From: Onishia taeanensis
Lineage (GTDB): Bacteria > Pseudomonadota > Gammaproteobacteria > Pseudomonadales > Halomonadaceae
DNA length: 64,000 nt
Reading direction: 5' to 3'
NCBI RefSeq assembly: GCF_900100755.1
Contig: NZ_FNCI01000007.1
Coordinates: 1 to 64,000, forward strand
Position numbers and translations under genes: made by a program. Shown here piece by piece: positions 7,881-18,547 of the stretch (position 1 is its first letter; every line of letters begins with the position of its first letter). The notes below the pieces were generated by a model. That model saw nothing but the letters and a program-made list of their open reading frames with translations, was not told the origin of the DNA and ran no database searches.

Positions 7881-8924
7881 ATGCAGCGCGCCGATTTCCA
7901 TTACGAGCTCCCCGACGAGCTGATCGCCCGTTATCCCTCCGAGCGTCGCAGTGACTGCCGCCTGTTGTGCGTCGATGGCACCTCGGGGGCGCTTGACCAC
8001 CGCCGCTTCCCGGACTTGCTCGAGATCCTCGAGCCGGGAGACCTTCTGGTATTCAACGACACCCGAGTGATCCCGGCTCGCCTGCACGGCCAGAAGGCCA
8101 GCGGTGGTCGCGTCGAGATGCTGCTCGAACGTCCGCTGGATGCCCATCGCGGCCTGGCGCACATCCGCGCCAGCAAGTCGCCGAAGCCTGGCACCGAGCT
8201 GATCTTCGAGGGCGATGTGCGGGCGGTAGTGGAAGGCCGTCAGGATGCGCTGTTCGAGCTGCGCTTCCTCGGTGAAACGCCGCTGATCGCGCTGCTGGAG
8301 GCTCACGGCCATATGCCGCTGCCGCCTTACATCGCCCGCGAGGATGAGCTGGCCGACCGCGAGCGCTACCAGACCGTCTATGCGCGTCGCGATGGCGCGG
8401 TAGCCGCCCCCACCGCCGGTCTGCATTTCGATGAGCCGATGATGGCGGCGCTCGAGGAGAAAGGCATCGAGAGCGCCTTCGTCACCCTGCACGTGGGCGC
8501 CGGCACCTTCCAGCCGGTGCGTGCCGACGACATCCGCGACCACCATATGCACAGCGAGTGGATCGAGGTTGACGAGACCGCCTGCGCCAAGGTCCGCGAG
8601 GCCAAGGCCCGCGGCAACCGGGTGGTGGCAGTGGGCACCACCGGCGTGCGCTGCCTGGAATCGGCCTGCCTGAAGAGTGAAGACGGCGAAATCGCGCCCT
8701 ATAGCGGCGAGACCGATATCTTCATCTACCCGGGCTATGAGTGGCGCTGCGTCGATGCGCTGGTCACCAACTTCCACCTGCCGGAGTCGACGCTGCTGAT
8801 GCTGGTGTCCTCCTTCGCGGGCTTCGAGCCGGTGATGAACGCCTACCGGGCCGCGGTCGAGGAAGGCTACGCTTTCTTCAGCTATGGCGATGCCATGTTC
8901 CTGACCCGCGCCAACGCCGGCTAG
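7881..8924 (+). CDS. queA: S-adenosylmethionine:tRNA ribosyltransferase-isomerase
   Basis: QueA transfers and isomerises the ribose of SAM onto preQ1 in tRNA, giving epoxyqueuosine at wobble position 34 of the Tyr, His, Asn and Asp tRNAs. The 347-residue protein is full length. It carries the family blocks [39 protein letters not shown] and [19 protein letters not shown]. The ATG at 7881 gives the normal N terminus [19 protein letters not shown]. It precedes tgt, which installs preQ1, and the yajC-secDF genes, the usual gammaproteobacterial order. A 148-base gap before tgt leaves room for a separate promoter. Confidence 0.97.
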   Translation: MQRADFHYELPDELIARYPSERRSDCRLLCVDGTSGALDHRRFPDLLEILEPGDLLVFNDTRVIPARLHGQKASGGRVEMLLERPLDAHRGLAHIRASKSPKPGTELIFEGDVRAVVEGRQDALFELRFLGETPLIALLEAHGHMPLPPYIAREDELADRERYQTVYARRDGAVAAPTAGLHFDEPMMAALEEKGIESAFVTLHVGAGTFQPVRADDIRDHHMHSEWIEVDETACAKVREAKARGNRVVAVGTTGVRCLESACLKSEDGEIAPYSGETDIFIYPGYEWRCVDALVTNFHLPESTLLMLVSSFAGFEPVMNAYRAAVEEGYAFFSYGDAMFLTRANAG

Positions 8925-9057
8925 CGACACCTAATAGCCGACATCCGCTAGCCCTATATCGCATTTTCCAGGGCCCGCCGCGCCGGGCCACCTTCTTTAT
9001 GGCGCTCTCATTAAGTGCGGGCAAATGCTGTCGCCCACGCCTTATCGAGAGCCTTGA

Positions 9058-10218
<1,161 letters not shown>

Positions 10219-10318
10219 CGGGGTCGCAAGGACGCCTGCACCGAATCTGACGACCGGGTGATGGCCTCATCATCCGGTCATTATTGACCCTAGAAACCCT
10301 CTTAGGAGAACTACCCTC

Positions 10319-10648
10319 ATGCTGGACTTCTTCATTTCCCCGGCACACGCTGAAGGCGGCGCGGCCGCAGGCGGCGGTATCGCTCAAATCGTCATGCTGG
10401 GCGGCTTCGTGCTGATTTTCTACTTCCTGCTGTGGCGCCCCCAGGCCAAGCGGGCCAAGCAGCACAAGCAGCTGATCAGCGGCCTGTCCACGGGTGACGA
10501 AGTGGTCATCGGCGGCGGCATGCTGGGTCGTATCACCAAGGTGACCGACGAGTTCATCTCCATGGAAATCGCCGAAGGCACCGAGATCAACGTGCAGAAG
10601 AACGCCGTTGCCTCTGTCCTGCCCAAGGGCACCATCAAGTCCATCTGA
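10319..10648 (+). CDS. yajC: Sec translocon accessory subunit YajC
   Basis: A small inner-membrane partner of the SecDF complex. The 109-residue protein has one membrane helix at about residues 20-38 (IAQIVMLGGFVLIFYFLLW), then RPQAKRAKQHKQLISGLSTGDEVVIGGGMLGRI, the family hallmark. TTAGGAGA lies 10 bases before the ATG. A GC-rich two-part hairpin sits in the gap before secD. Confidence 0.97.
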   Translation: MLDFFISPAHAEGGAAAGGGIAQIVMLGGFVLIFYFLLWRPQAKRAKQHKQLISGLSTGDEVVIGGGMLGRITKVTDEFISMEIAEGTEINVQKNAVASVLPKGTIKSI

Positions 10649-10660
10649 TCTCGCACCCCG

Positions 10661-10702
10661 GCACCGCCGGCGGGCAGGCCCGCGCCCGCCCGTTGGCGGT
10701 GC
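10661..10702 (+). other. GC-rich hairpin between yajC and secD
   Basis: GCACCGCC (10661-10668) pairs with GGCGGTGC (10695-10702), and inside it GGCGGGC (10669-10675) pairs with GCCCGCC (10684-10690). No T run follows on either strand, so it is not a plain terminator. It may affect mRNA stability or the yajC-to-secD expression ratio. Confidence 0.4.
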
Positions 10703-10766
10703 GCTGGTGGCGACCCCCTCTATCGCTCCCGCGATGTCGCCATGTTAGCTACAAGGCAGGGCCTGC

Positions 10767-12614
10767 ATGCTTAACCGTTACCCCTTGTGGAAGTATCTGC
10801 TGATACTTCTTGTCCTCGCCGTCGGCCTGGTCTATTCGCTGCCCAACCTCTTCCCCGCGGACCCCGCGGTGCAGATCAGCCCCGCCAGTGGCGGCGAAAA
10901 CCTCAGCGAGTCTCAGCTAGAGCGGGTTCAGTCCGCCCTGGCCGATGCCGACATTCCTCTCAAGTCTACCGAGCGTGGCGCCAATAGCGTCCTGCTGCGC
11001 CTCGACAGTGCATCCGACCAGATGCGCGCCCGTGGCGTGGTCGATGGCCTGCTCGATGACGACCATGTGGTGGCCGTCAACCTCGCCGAGTCGACACCGT
11101 CCTGGCTCCGCGACCTGGCGGCCTCCCCGATGACCCTGGGTCTGGATTTGCGCGGCGGCGTGCACTTCCTGCTCGAGGTCGACATGGACGCCGCCGTGAC
11201 CCAGCGCCTCGAGGTCAACGCCAGCGCCATGCGCGAGACCCTGCGTAGCGAGCGCATCCGCTACCGCAATACCGAGATCGACGGTCGCACGGTGAGCATG
11301 GACTTCATGAACGCCGAGGACCGTGATGAGGCCAAGAGCCTGATCAGCCGTGACTTCCCTGACTTCCAGTACGCGGACGCCGAAGCGGACCGTGGCGCCA
11401 GGCTGAGCATGACCCTCAGCGATCAGGCGGTGGATGAAATTCAGGACTACGCGATCAACCAGAACCTGACGACGCTGCGCAACCGCGTCAACGAGCTGGG
11501 TGTCGCGGAGCCATTGGTGCAGCGCCAAGGCCCCAACCGCATCGTGGTCGAGCTGCCCGGCGTACAGGACACCGCGGCTGCCAAGCGCGTGGTGGGTGCG
11601 ACCGCCAACCTGGAATTCCGCCTCGAGGCCCGCCCGGATACGCCGGAACAGGAAACCGAGACCCTCCAGTTCCGCTCCAGTCCGCGTACCGCCGAGCTGA
11701 TGCGCGACGTGATCATCACCGGCGACAGCGTTTCCAGCGCCACCCGCAGCTTCGATGAGAACGGCCGCCCGCAGGTCAACATCGACCTGGACGGCACCGG
11801 CGGCACCCTGATGAACCGGGCGACTCGCTCCAACATCGGCCGCAACATGGCGGTGGTGTTCATCGAGCACAAGACCAACGACCGCACCGTCATGAAGGAC
11901 GGCAAGCCGGAGGTGGTGCGCGACCCTTATACCGAGCGGGGCATCATCAGCCTTGCCACCATACAGAGCGCGCTGGGCAACAGCTTCCGCATTACCGGGC
12001 TCGATTCACCCACCGAGGCGGCCGAGCTGTCCCTGCTGCTGCGTTCGGGCTCGCTGGCCGCGCCGATCTACTTCGTGCAGGAACGCACCATCGGTCCAAG
12101 CCTCGGCCAGGACAACATCGATCGCGGCATCCTCTCGGTGCAGATCGGCCTGCTGTTGGTCGTGGCCTTCATGCTGCTGCGCTACAAGGCCTTCGGCCTG
12201 ATCGCCAACGTGGCGCTGGGCGTCAACCTGGTGCTGGTGATCGCCGCCATGTCGATGCTTGGCGCGACCCTGACGCTGCCCGGCATAGCCGGTATCGTGC
12301 TGACATTGGGTATGGCCGTGGACGCCAACGTGCTCATATTCGAGCGCATACGCGAGGAGTTGCGAACCGGGCTCTCGGTGCAACAGGCGATCCACGCCGG
12401 CTATGAACGCGCCTTCACATCGATCGTCGACGCCAACCTGACCACCCTGCTGGTGGCGCTGATCCTGTTCTCGATCGGCACCGGCCCGGTCAAAGGCTTC
12501 GCCGTAACCCTGTCGCTGGGCATCCTGACCTCGATGTTCACCGCCCTGATGGTGACCCGCGCCATGGTCAATCTGACCGTCGGCGGCAAGCCACTCAAGA
12601 AACTCTGGATATGA
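10767..12614 (+). CDS. secD: Protein translocase subunit SecD
   Basis: SecD works with SecF in the inner membrane, using the proton gradient to pull proteins through SecYEG on the periplasmic side. The 615-residue length is normal for gammaproteobacteria. It has an N-terminal membrane helix (WKYLLILLVLAVGLVYSLPNL), LGLDLRGGVHFLLEVD at the start of the periplasmic P1 region, and a five-helix C-terminal domain including GMAVDANVLIFERIREE. Its stop codon overlaps the alternative secF start, so the two are translationally coupled. Confidence 0.97.
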   Translation: MLNRYPLWKYLLILLVLAVGLVYSLPNLFPADPAVQISPASGGENLSESQLERVQSALADADIPLKSTERGANSVLLRLDSASDQMRARGVVDGLLDDDHVVAVNLAESTPSWLRDLAASPMTLGLDLRGGVHFLLEVDMDAAVTQRLEVNASAMRETLRSERIRYRNTEIDGRTVSMDFMNAEDRDEAKSLISRDFPDFQYADAEADRGARLSMTLSDQAVDEIQDYAINQNLTTLRNRVNELGVAEPLVQRQGPNRIVVELPGVQDTAAAKRVVGATANLEFRLEARPDTPEQETETLQFRSSPRTAELMRDVIITGDSVSSATRSFDENGRPQVNIDLDGTGGTLMNRATRSNIGRNMAVVFIEHKTNDRTVMKDGKPEVVRDPYTERGIISLATIQSALGNSFRITGLDSPTEAAELSLLLRSGSLAAPIYFVQERTIGPSLGQDNIDRGILSVQIGLLLVVAFMLLRYKAFGLIANVALGVNLVLVIAAMSMLGATLTLPGIAGIVLTLGMAVDANVLIFERIREELRTGLSVQQAIHAGYERAFTSIVDANLTTLLVALILFSIGTGPVKGFAVTLSLGILTSMFTALMVTRAMVNLTVGGKPLKKLWI

Positions 12615-12625
12615 GGAGCCTAGCG

Positions 12626-13534
12626 ATGCGACAGTTCGATTTCATGGGCAAGCGCCGCCTGGCCTTCACGACCTCGGCGGTGATGCTGCTGATCGCCCTG
12701 GTGTCACTGGCGGTGCAGCAGCTCAGCCTGGGGCTCGACTTTACCGGCGGCACGCTGGTCGAGGTCAGCTATCACACGGCGCCGTCGCTCGATACCGTGC
12801 GCCAGACGTTGGAGGCCGCAGGCTTCCAGGATATCTCGGTGCAGACCTTCGGCACCGCCGACGAGATCTTGATCCGCCTGCAGCAGGCCTTCGATCCCAA
12901 TGTCGGCCAGCAGGTCACCGACCTGCTGCGTGCCGGCGGCGATCAAGTCACTCTGGTGCGGGCCGAGTTCGTCGGCGCCCAGGTCGGCGAGCAGCTGCGT
13001 GACCAGAGCGGCCTCGGCATGCTGGTCGCGCTGGGCGTGGTGATGCTCTACGTGGCCTTCCGCTTCCAGTACAAGTTCGCCGTGGGCGCGATCGTGGCGT
13101 TGATTCACGACGTCATCATCGTGCTTGGCGCCTTCTCACTGTTCCAGATCGAGTTCGATCTGACGGTGCTGGCGGCGGTGCTGGCGGTGATCGGCTACTC
13201 GCTGAACGACACCATCATCGTCTACGACCGAATCCGCGAGAACATTCGCCTTTCGCGTATCGATGACATGCCGGCCATCTTCAACGACGCCATCAATCAG
13301 ACCCTGAGCCGTACCCTGGCAACATCGGGTACCACGATCCTGGTGCTGCTGGCCTTGCTGGTGCTGGGCGGCGACATGATCCACAACTTCGCCATAGCGC
13401 TGCTGATTGGCGTCGGCGTGGGTACCTTCTCGTCGATCTACGTGGCCTCGGCGCTACTGCTGCCGCTGAAGCTGCAGCGCACCGACCTGATTCCGGCACC
13501 CAAGGAAAACGAGGACGCCGAGGAACTGCCCTGA
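12626..13534 (+). CDS. secF: Protein translocase subunit SecF
   Basis: The partner of SecD. The 302-residue protein starts MRQFDFMGKRRLAF. It contains LGLDFTGGTLVEV at the head of the periplasmic P4 domain and GYSLNDTIIVYDRIREN in the C-terminal membrane domain. AGGAG at 12614-12618, overlapping the end of secD, sets the ATG at 12626. An ATG at 12611 overlaps the secD stop by four bases but has no such site. A strong terminator follows. Confidence 0.97.
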   Translation: MRQFDFMGKRRLAFTTSAVMLLIALVSLAVQQLSLGLDFTGGTLVEVSYHTAPSLDTVRQTLEAAGFQDISVQTFGTADEILIRLQQAFDPNVGQQVTDLLRAGGDQVTLVRAEFVGAQVGEQLRDQSGLGMLVALGVVMLYVAFRFQYKFAVGAIVALIHDVIIVLGAFSLFQIEFDLTVLAAVLAVIGYSLNDTIIVYDRIRENIRLSRIDDMPAIFNDAINQTLSRTLATSGTTILVLLALLVLGGDMIHNFAIALLIGVGVGTFSSIYVASALLLPLKLQRTDLIPAPKENEDAEELP

Positions 13535-13583
13535 TAGGCAACCGCCTCTGGCCCTCCGCCGTCGTTGACACTGACGGACCCTT

Positions 13584-13613
13584 ACGCCCCCGCTCCTCGA
13601 GCGGGGGCGTTTT
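13584..13613 (+). terminator. Terminator after secF
   Basis: A perfect 12-bp stem, ACGCCCCCGCTC (13584-13595) with GAGCGGGGGCGT (13599-13610), closes a CTC loop and runs into TTTTC. Confidence 0.9.
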
Positions 13614-13689
13614 CGTTGGAGGCTAAGCACCCACCCCAGGCACCGCTCCAAAAGCCTCGCGCCGAGAGCCCCTCTCTAAAATCGGGCAC

Positions 13690-13723
13690 AAAAAAACCCC
13701 GCACGCCAAGGCGTACGGGGTTT
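13690..13723 (-). terminator. Terminator of suhB
   Basis: AAACCCCGCACGCC (13694-13707) and GGCGTACGGGGTTT (13710-13723) form a 14-bp stem with one mismatch. Read on the reverse strand it ends in a run of seven Ts. It lies between the convergent secF and suhB genes and could also act weakly in the forward direction. Confidence 0.88.
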
Positions 13724-13777
13724 CGTCTTTCGCGATCAAGGCAGGGCGATCGCGGCTGTCTCGGCGACGAGAGAGCG

Positions 13778-14575
13778 TCAGACCATATGCGGCTTGAGCT
13801 GCTGCATCAGCGTCTTGTAGAGACGCGGGCCGGCGGCCATCAGCTGGCCTTCGATCTCGACGCTGGGGCCACCGTCGGGGGTGCCCAGCAGCGCGCCGGC
13901 TTCCTTGAGCAGCAGCGTACCGACCAGCTTGTCCTGCTCCTCGAGGCCGAGCACGAAGGCCGCATCGCAGCGACCGCTGGCCAGTTCGGCCAGGTCGAGC
14001 AGGCCACTACCGGTGGCGACCTGAGTTTCGATCTGCGGGCCGAGCTGCTGCACCAGGGTCAGGTAAGTCGGCAGGTGGCGCGGGCGCAGCCACATTTCAG
14101 GCAGCCCCATCGCCAGGCGCGAGCCGGCAATGGCGGTGGTCTTCGGCACGCGAATGCGCTTGCCGTTACGCTGGGCGCCGCGACCGCGGCTGGCCAGGAA
14201 CTCGGTATCGGCGAACGGGCAGATCACCACGGCGTGTTCCGGGCGGCCCTTGACCAGGCACACCAGCGACAGCGCAAAGCCACTGCCAGCCACGCTCAGG
14301 TTGGAATAGCCGTGGAAGGGTTCGATCTTCCAGTGATGATCGGCGCCTTCACCCTGACCTTCACGGTAGGGAATGTAGCGACCGGACACACCGTGCTCGG
14401 GATAACCGCGGGAGAGCTGGTTGGCGACCAGCGTCTCGACGTTGCGGCCAGCGTCTTCGAGCAGGCGGTCGAGGTTGTGTTCTTCGTGAGAGTTTTCAAT
14501 GCGCTCACGAATGCGCACGAATTGTTCGGCGGCACTGCGCATGGCGCGCAGACCGAATTGGACCATCGGATGCAT
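13778..14575 (-). CDS. suhB: Inositol-1-monophosphatase / NusA-associated SuhB
   Basis: A 265-residue member of the inositol monophosphatase family, normal length for SuhB. In enterobacteria SuhB dephosphorylates inositol phosphates in vitro and is a subunit of the ribosomal RNA antitermination complex. The N terminus MHPMVQFGLRAMRSAAEQFV is typical. Metal- and substrate-site regions are present, but some are divergent: the usual GT.N...G motif reads WKIEPFHGYSNLS, and the C-terminal WD..A motif is replaced by SGRCDAAFVLG. The enzyme activity may therefore be weak, while the transcription role could remain. It is divergent from trmJ, with 173 bases between. Confidence 0.88.
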   Translation of the reverse strand: MHPMVQFGLRAMRSAAEQFVRIRERIENSHEEHNLDRLLEDAGRNVETLVANQLSRGYPEHGVSGRYIPYREGQGEGADHHWKIEPFHGYSNLSVAGSGFALSLVCLVKGRPEHAVVICPFADTEFLASRGRGAQRNGKRIRVPKTTAIAGSRLAMGLPEMWLRPRHLPTYLTLVQQLGPQIETQVATGSGLLDLAELASGRCDAAFVLGLEEQDKLVGTLLLKEAGALLGTPDGGPSVEIEGQLMAAGPRLYKTLMQQLKPHMV

Positions 14576-14748
14576 GATCGAGCCTTCGAGAAGTCGGGTA
14601 CTGTTAAAGAACGGTGACGCAAATCGGGGCGTATCCTAGCAGACTCGCCTTCCCTTCGCCATCGACAGCGCCGGCCAAGGGCCGCATGCGACCGGTGGTG
14701 CATGCTAGACTATGGCGCCCAACGACACTCAAGACAGGCCCTGGCCCC

Positions 14749-15597
14749 ATGCTCGAGCGCATTCGCATCGTCCTCATCGGCACCAGCCATCCCGGTAATA
14801 TCGGCGCCACCGCCCGCGCCATGCACAACATGGGCCTTGCCGATCTGGCCCTGGTCGCGCCGCGCAGCGAATCGCGCTCGGCGGAGGCTATCTCTCGGGC
14901 CTCGGGGGCCGACAAGATCCTCCATCACGCCCCGGTATACGATGACCTGGAGAGCGCCGTGGCCGACTGCCGGCTGGTGGTCGGCGCCAGCGCTCGCTCG
15001 CGCACCCTGCCCTGGCCGATGATCACGCCCCGCGCGCTGGGCGAGCGCCTGCCGGCGGAGCTTGCCGACGCCGAGGCCCGGGTAGCGCTGGTATTTGGCC
15101 GCGAGGACACCGGCCTGACCAACGCCGAGCTGCAGCGCTGTCATGCCCACGTGCATATCCCGACCAACCCGGACTACAGCTCGCTGAACCTGGCGGCTGC
15201 CGTCCAGGTGCTGACCTATGAATGCCGCCTGGCCTGGCTCGACCACCAAGCAACCGACAGCGCGCCGGCAACGCAGGGCGACGCCGAGTCCGCCGAGGAG
15301 GCCTCAGACCAGTCCCCGAAAGAACCCGGCCAGGCGGCGAGCTCCGAGCACGAGGCGGTGTTCGGCATCGCCTGGGATCACCCGCCGGCCAGCCACGCCG
15401 ACCTGGAGCGTTACTTCGAGCACCTGGAGCGCACCCTGATCGCCCTCAAGTTCCATGATCCGGACAAGCCCCGCCAGTTGATGGCTCGGCTACGCCGCCT
15501 GTACCTGCGCGCCCGCCCGGATCAGATGGAGATCAACATCCTGCGCGGCATTCTCAGCGCCACCGAGAAGCAGGTCGCGCGCGGCGACCAAGAGTGA
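14749..15597 (+). CDS. trmJ: tRNA (cytidine/uridine-2'-O-)-methyltransferase TrmJ
   Basis: A SPOUT-class methyltransferase for ribose 2'-O methylation at position 32 of tRNA. The 282-residue protein starts MLERIRIVLIGTSHPGNIGA. It has RAMHNMGL, ALVFGREDTGLTN and the knot motif SLNLAAAVQVLTYE. The ATG at 14749 matches family starts; the frame is open upstream but its text is not protein-like. About residues 162-200 form an acidic, polar insert (AESAEEASDQSPKEP) absent from E. coli TrmJ, probably a flexible linker before the C-terminal dimerisation helices. Confidence 0.94.
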   Translation: MLERIRIVLIGTSHPGNIGATARAMHNMGLADLALVAPRSESRSAEAISRASGADKILHHAPVYDDLESAVADCRLVVGASARSRTLPWPMITPRALGERLPAELADAEARVALVFGREDTGLTNAELQRCHAHVHIPTNPDYSSLNLAAAVQVLTYECRLAWLDHQATDSAPATQGDAESAEEASDQSPKEPGQAASSEHEAVFGIAWDHPPASHADLERYFEHLERTLIALKFHDPDKPRQLMARLRRLYLRARPDQMEINILRGILSATEKQVARGDQE

Positions 15598-15719
15598 TCA
15601 CGAAGACGTCTGCCTAAGCTGATGAAAAGGGCGCCTTGCAGCGAACATCCGGCGCCCCAATAATCAGAGTCCGCGCGGCCCTGCTGCACGCCGACTCTCG
15701 TCCATTAAGGATCTGCCGC

Positions 15720-16595
15720 ATGTTTCGTCGTCTGCGAGAAGATATCAACAGCGTGTTCGCCCGGGACCCGGCGGCACGCAACTTCCTGGAAGTGCTGACC
15801 AACTATCCGGGCCTGCATGCCCTGCTGGCACATCGCCTGAGCCACTGGCTGTGGCAGAAGAACTGCAAGTGGCTGGCGCGCAGCCTATCGCAGCTGTTCC
15901 GGGTGCTGACCGGCATCGAGATCCACCCCGGGGCCACCATCGGCCGGCGCTTCTTCATCGACCATGGCATGGGCGTGGTGATCGGCGAGACCACCGAGGT
16001 GGGAGACGATGTGACGCTCTATCAGGGCGTTACTCTGGGCGGCACCAGCTGGCACAAGGGCAAGCGCCACCCGACCCTGGAAGACGGCGTCATCGTCGGC
16101 GCCGGCGCCAAGATCCTCGGCCCCTTCACGGTGGGCGCGGGAGCCAAGATCGGCTCCAATGCGGTGATCACCAAGGCGGTACCGAGCGGTGCGACCGTGG
16201 TCGGCATTCCCGGCAAGATCGTCAAGCGCGAAGAGCCCGACAGCGAAGACGTCCTCGACATCGACCCGGAGCGCCGCGAGGCGATGCGCCAGAAGTTCGG
16301 CTTCGATGCCTACGGCGTCAGCCAGGACATGCCCGATCCGGTGGCGCGCTCGATGCAGGCGATGCTCGATCATATGCATGCCGTCGATGGCCGCATCGAG
16401 CTGATGTGCGAAACCCTGCGCCGGCTCGACCACAGTTACCGGGCAGGCCAGTTGCCGGAGCTGCGCGACGAGGATTTCGAAGGCGTGCTCGCCGACGTCG
16501 ATAGCTGCTGCCCGCCGCTTGACGACGATCAGGGCAAGGGCACCGCGGACACTGCCCAGGAGGCGCCCCGCAAGCAAAGCGGTGGCAGCGCCTAA
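15720..16595 (+). CDS. cysE: Serine O-acetyltransferase
   Basis: CysE makes O-acetylserine from serine and acetyl-CoA, committing serine to cysteine synthesis. Its neighbours are iron-sulfur genes whose desulfurase consumes cysteine. The 291-residue protein has the N-terminal helical part ([20 protein letters not shown]) and a left-handed beta-helix with [20 protein letters not shown] and [16 protein letters not shown] lies eight bases before the ATG at 15720. The C-terminal 100 residues extend beyond the short CysE form, as in the NifP/Azotobacter type of the family. Feedback inhibition by cysteine is expected but not visible. Confidence 0.94.
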   Translation: MFRRLREDINSVFARDPAARNFLEVLTNYPGLHALLAHRLSHWLWQKNCKWLARSLSQLFRVLTGIEIHPGATIGRRFFIDHGMGVVIGETTEVGDDVTLYQGVTLGGTSWHKGKRHPTLEDGVIVGAGAKILGPFTVGAGAKIGSNAVITKAVPSGATVVGIPGKIVKREEPDSEDVLDIDPERREAMRQKFGFDAYGVSQDMPDPVARSMQAMLDHMHAVDGRIELMCETLRRLDHSYRAGQLPELRDEDFEGVLADVDSCCPPLDDDQGKGTADTAQEAPRKQSGGSA

Positions 16596-16655
16596 GCCTT
16601 TCGCGACACATTAAGTCCTTTCGCGCCGAATGACGCCTGCGGGGCCCCGCGCCTA

Positions 16656-16680
16656 ATTGTTGACCGCGATACTCGGGATT
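16656..16680 (+). promoter_or_regulatory. Probable IscR type-1 binding site
   Basis: This 25-base stretch agrees with the IscR type-1 consensus (ATASYYGACTRWWWYAGTCRRSTAT) at about 18 positions, including TTGAC on the left and TCGGG on the right. It covers the -35 of the iscR promoter. That is where the [2Fe-2S] form of IscR represses its own operon in E. coli. Confidence 0.65.
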
Positions 16681-16688
16681 CTCATAAT
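16660..16688 (+). promoter_or_regulatory. Sigma-70 promoter of the isc operon
   Basis: TTGACC (16660-16665) and CATAAT (16683-16688) are separated by exactly 17 bases, about 84 bases upstream of the iscR ATG. Confidence 0.75.
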
Positions 16689-16771
16689 GGTCGTCTAGCG
16701 ATCATCCTTCGGCCCGCCGCGTGCGGGTCGGTCTTCGACCCTATGTTCGACCTTATGCGTGCGACTCTGCT

Positions 16772-17251
16772 ATGCGCTTGACCACCAAAGGACGTTACGC
16801 CGTCACCGCGATGCTCGACCTCGCCATGAATGGCGCCGCCGCGCCGACGAGCCTGGCCGACATTTCCAAGCGCCAAGAGATCTCGCTGTCCTATCTCGAG
16901 CAGCTGTTCTCGCTGCTGCGCCGCGCCGGCCTGGTCAAGAGCGTGCGCGGCCCCGGCGGCGGCTACCTTCTGGCCGGCAACCCGGTGGAAATCTCGGTTG
17001 CCCGGGTCATCGATGCGGTCAACGAGTCGGTCGATGCCACCCGCTGCCAGGGGCTGTCCGACTGCCAACAGGGCGATACCTGCCTGACGCATCACCTGTG
17101 GTGCGATCTCTCCAAGGAGATCCACGGCTTTCTCGACGGCATCAGCCTCGGCGAGCTGGTCAAACGTCATGAGGTCAAGGACATCGCCCAGCGCCAGCGG
17201 CTGCGCGCCGACGAAGACACCATCGCCGTGTCGTCGTCGACCGCGCCCTGA
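16772..17251 (+). CDS. iscR: Iron-sulfur cluster regulator IscR
   Basis: An Rrf2-family repressor whose [2Fe-2S] state reports iron-sulfur cluster supply. The 159-residue protein starts [18 protein letters not shown]. The winged helix contains [21 protein letters not shown], and the cluster ligands are C-x5-C-x5-C in [20 protein letters not shown] with the following His. The ATG at 16772 fits the family; the frame is open upstream. It heads iscS and iscA with a type-1-like operator over its promoter, so it should autoregulate. Confidence 0.96.
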   Translation: MRLTTKGRYAVTAMLDLAMNGAAAPTSLADISKRQEISLSYLEQLFSLLRRAGLVKSVRGPGGGYLLAGNPVEISVARVIDAVNESVDATRCQGLSDCQQGDTCLTHHLWCDLSKEIHGFLDGISLGELVKRHEVKDIAQRQRLRADEDTIAVSSSTAP

Positions 17252-17281
17252 CGCCGTTACCTCACTTTCATTCGGATCACC

Positions 17282-18430
17282 ATGAGCGCTCCCGTCTATC
17301 TCGATTATGCCGCCACCACGCCCGTCGATCCTCGCATCGCCGAGGTGATGGCGCGTCATCTGACCATGGATGGCACCTACGCCAACCCGGCGTCGCGTAG
17401 CCATATCGCCGGCTGGCTGGCCGAACAGGCCGTCGAGGGCGCACGCCGCCAGGTCGCCGACCTGATCGGTGCCGACCCTCGGGAGATCGTCTGGACCAGT
17501 GGGGCCACCGAGGCCGACAACCTGGCGCTGATCGGCTTCATGCGGGCCAATCGCGCTCGGGGGCGTCACCTGGTGACGTCGATCATCGAGCACAAGGCCA
17601 TCATCGATACCGCCATGGCCCTCGAGGCGGAAGGCTGCGAGGTCACCTGGCTGACGCCCGGCGCCGATGGCCGCATCACGCCCGACCAACTCGCCGACGC
17701 CATGCGCGACGATACCGCGCTGGTGTCGCTGATGGCGGTCAACAACGAGCTCGGCACCATCAACGACCTAAGCGCCCTGTCGGAGGTCGTGCATGCTCGC
17801 GGCGCGACCTTCCATGTCGATGCCGCCCAGGCGCCGGGCAAGCTGCCGCTCGATGTCGCTGCCATGGGGATCGACCTGCTGTCGCTGTCGGCCCACAAGG
17901 CCTATGGCCCCAAGGGCATCGGCGCGCTCTATGTGAAACGCGACCCGGACCTGCGCATCGAGGCGCTGATCCACGGCGGCGGCCACGAGCGCGGCATGCG
18001 CTCCGGCACCCTGCCAACGCATCAGATCGTTGGCATGGGCGAGGCCTTTGCCCAGGCGGCCAGCGAAGGCGAGGCCGACCGCGCCCATGCAGCGGCCCTT
18101 CAGCAGCGCTTCCTGGATGGCCTCGAAGGGCTCGAAGGCGTGCACCGCAACACCGATACCCGAGTGTCCGTGCCGCACATCATCAACCTGGCCTTCAGTG
18201 GCCTTGACGGGGAATCGCTGCTGATGGCGCTGCGCGGCCTGGCGATTTCCACCGGGTCGGCCTGCAACTCGGCAAGCGTCGAGCCGTCCTATGTCCTGAA
18301 GGGCATCGGCGTGCCCCGGGCGCAGGCCCTGGCCTCGCTGCGCTTCAGCATCGGCCGCTTCACCACCGAGGCCGATATCGACACCGCCATCGCCGAACTC
18401 CGGCATGCGGTGCCGGCGCTGCGTCGCTGA
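17282..18430 (+). CDS. iscS: Cysteine desulfurase IscS
   Basis: A PLP enzyme that takes sulfur from cysteine as a persulfide and passes it to iron-sulfur scaffolds, tRNA thiolation and cofactors. The 382-residue protein starts MSAPVYLDYAATTPVDPRIA. It has the PLP lysine in LSAHKAYGPKGIGALYV and the mobile cysteine loop ISTGSACNSASVEPSYVL. It is about 20 residues shorter than E. coli IscS (404), mainly at the C terminus. iscU normally follows; here the next gene, 117 bases on, is iscA. The partner scaffold must be encoded elsewhere or be a Suf-type protein. Confidence 0.95.
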   Translation: MSAPVYLDYAATTPVDPRIAEVMARHLTMDGTYANPASRSHIAGWLAEQAVEGARRQVADLIGADPREIVWTSGATEADNLALIGFMRANRARGRHLVTSIIEHKAIIDTAMALEAEGCEVTWLTPGADGRITPDQLADAMRDDTALVSLMAVNNELGTINDLSALSEVVHARGATFHVDAAQAPGKLPLDVAAMGIDLLSLSAHKAYGPKGIGALYVKRDPDLRIEALIHGGGHERGMRSGTLPTHQIVGMGEAFAQAASEGEADRAHAAALQQRFLDGLEGLEGVHRNTDTRVSVPHIINLAFSGLDGESLLMALRGLAISTGSACNSASVEPSYVLKGIGVPRAQALASLRFSIGRFTTEADIDTAIAELRHAVPALRR

Positions 18431-18547
18431 TTGCATCATCTACACTCTGGGACAGCTCGCTACCATAGGTTTTGCGCATTCTGCCTAGGCACTCTTTAAC
18501 ACCCTCATGCGCTCCCACGTACCCGACACATCAAGGAGGCTCGCACC

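Noticed and set aside
7674..8930. 418-codon reverse-strand frame opposite queA
   Set aside because: It is antisense to a clear queA gene and runs into the tRNA. Its composition (rich in Gly, His, Arg, Val) is typical of antisense frames in GC-rich DNA.
13565..14617. 350-codon forward frame over suhB
   Set aside because: It lies antisense to suhB and also runs through the secF terminator and the suhB terminator.
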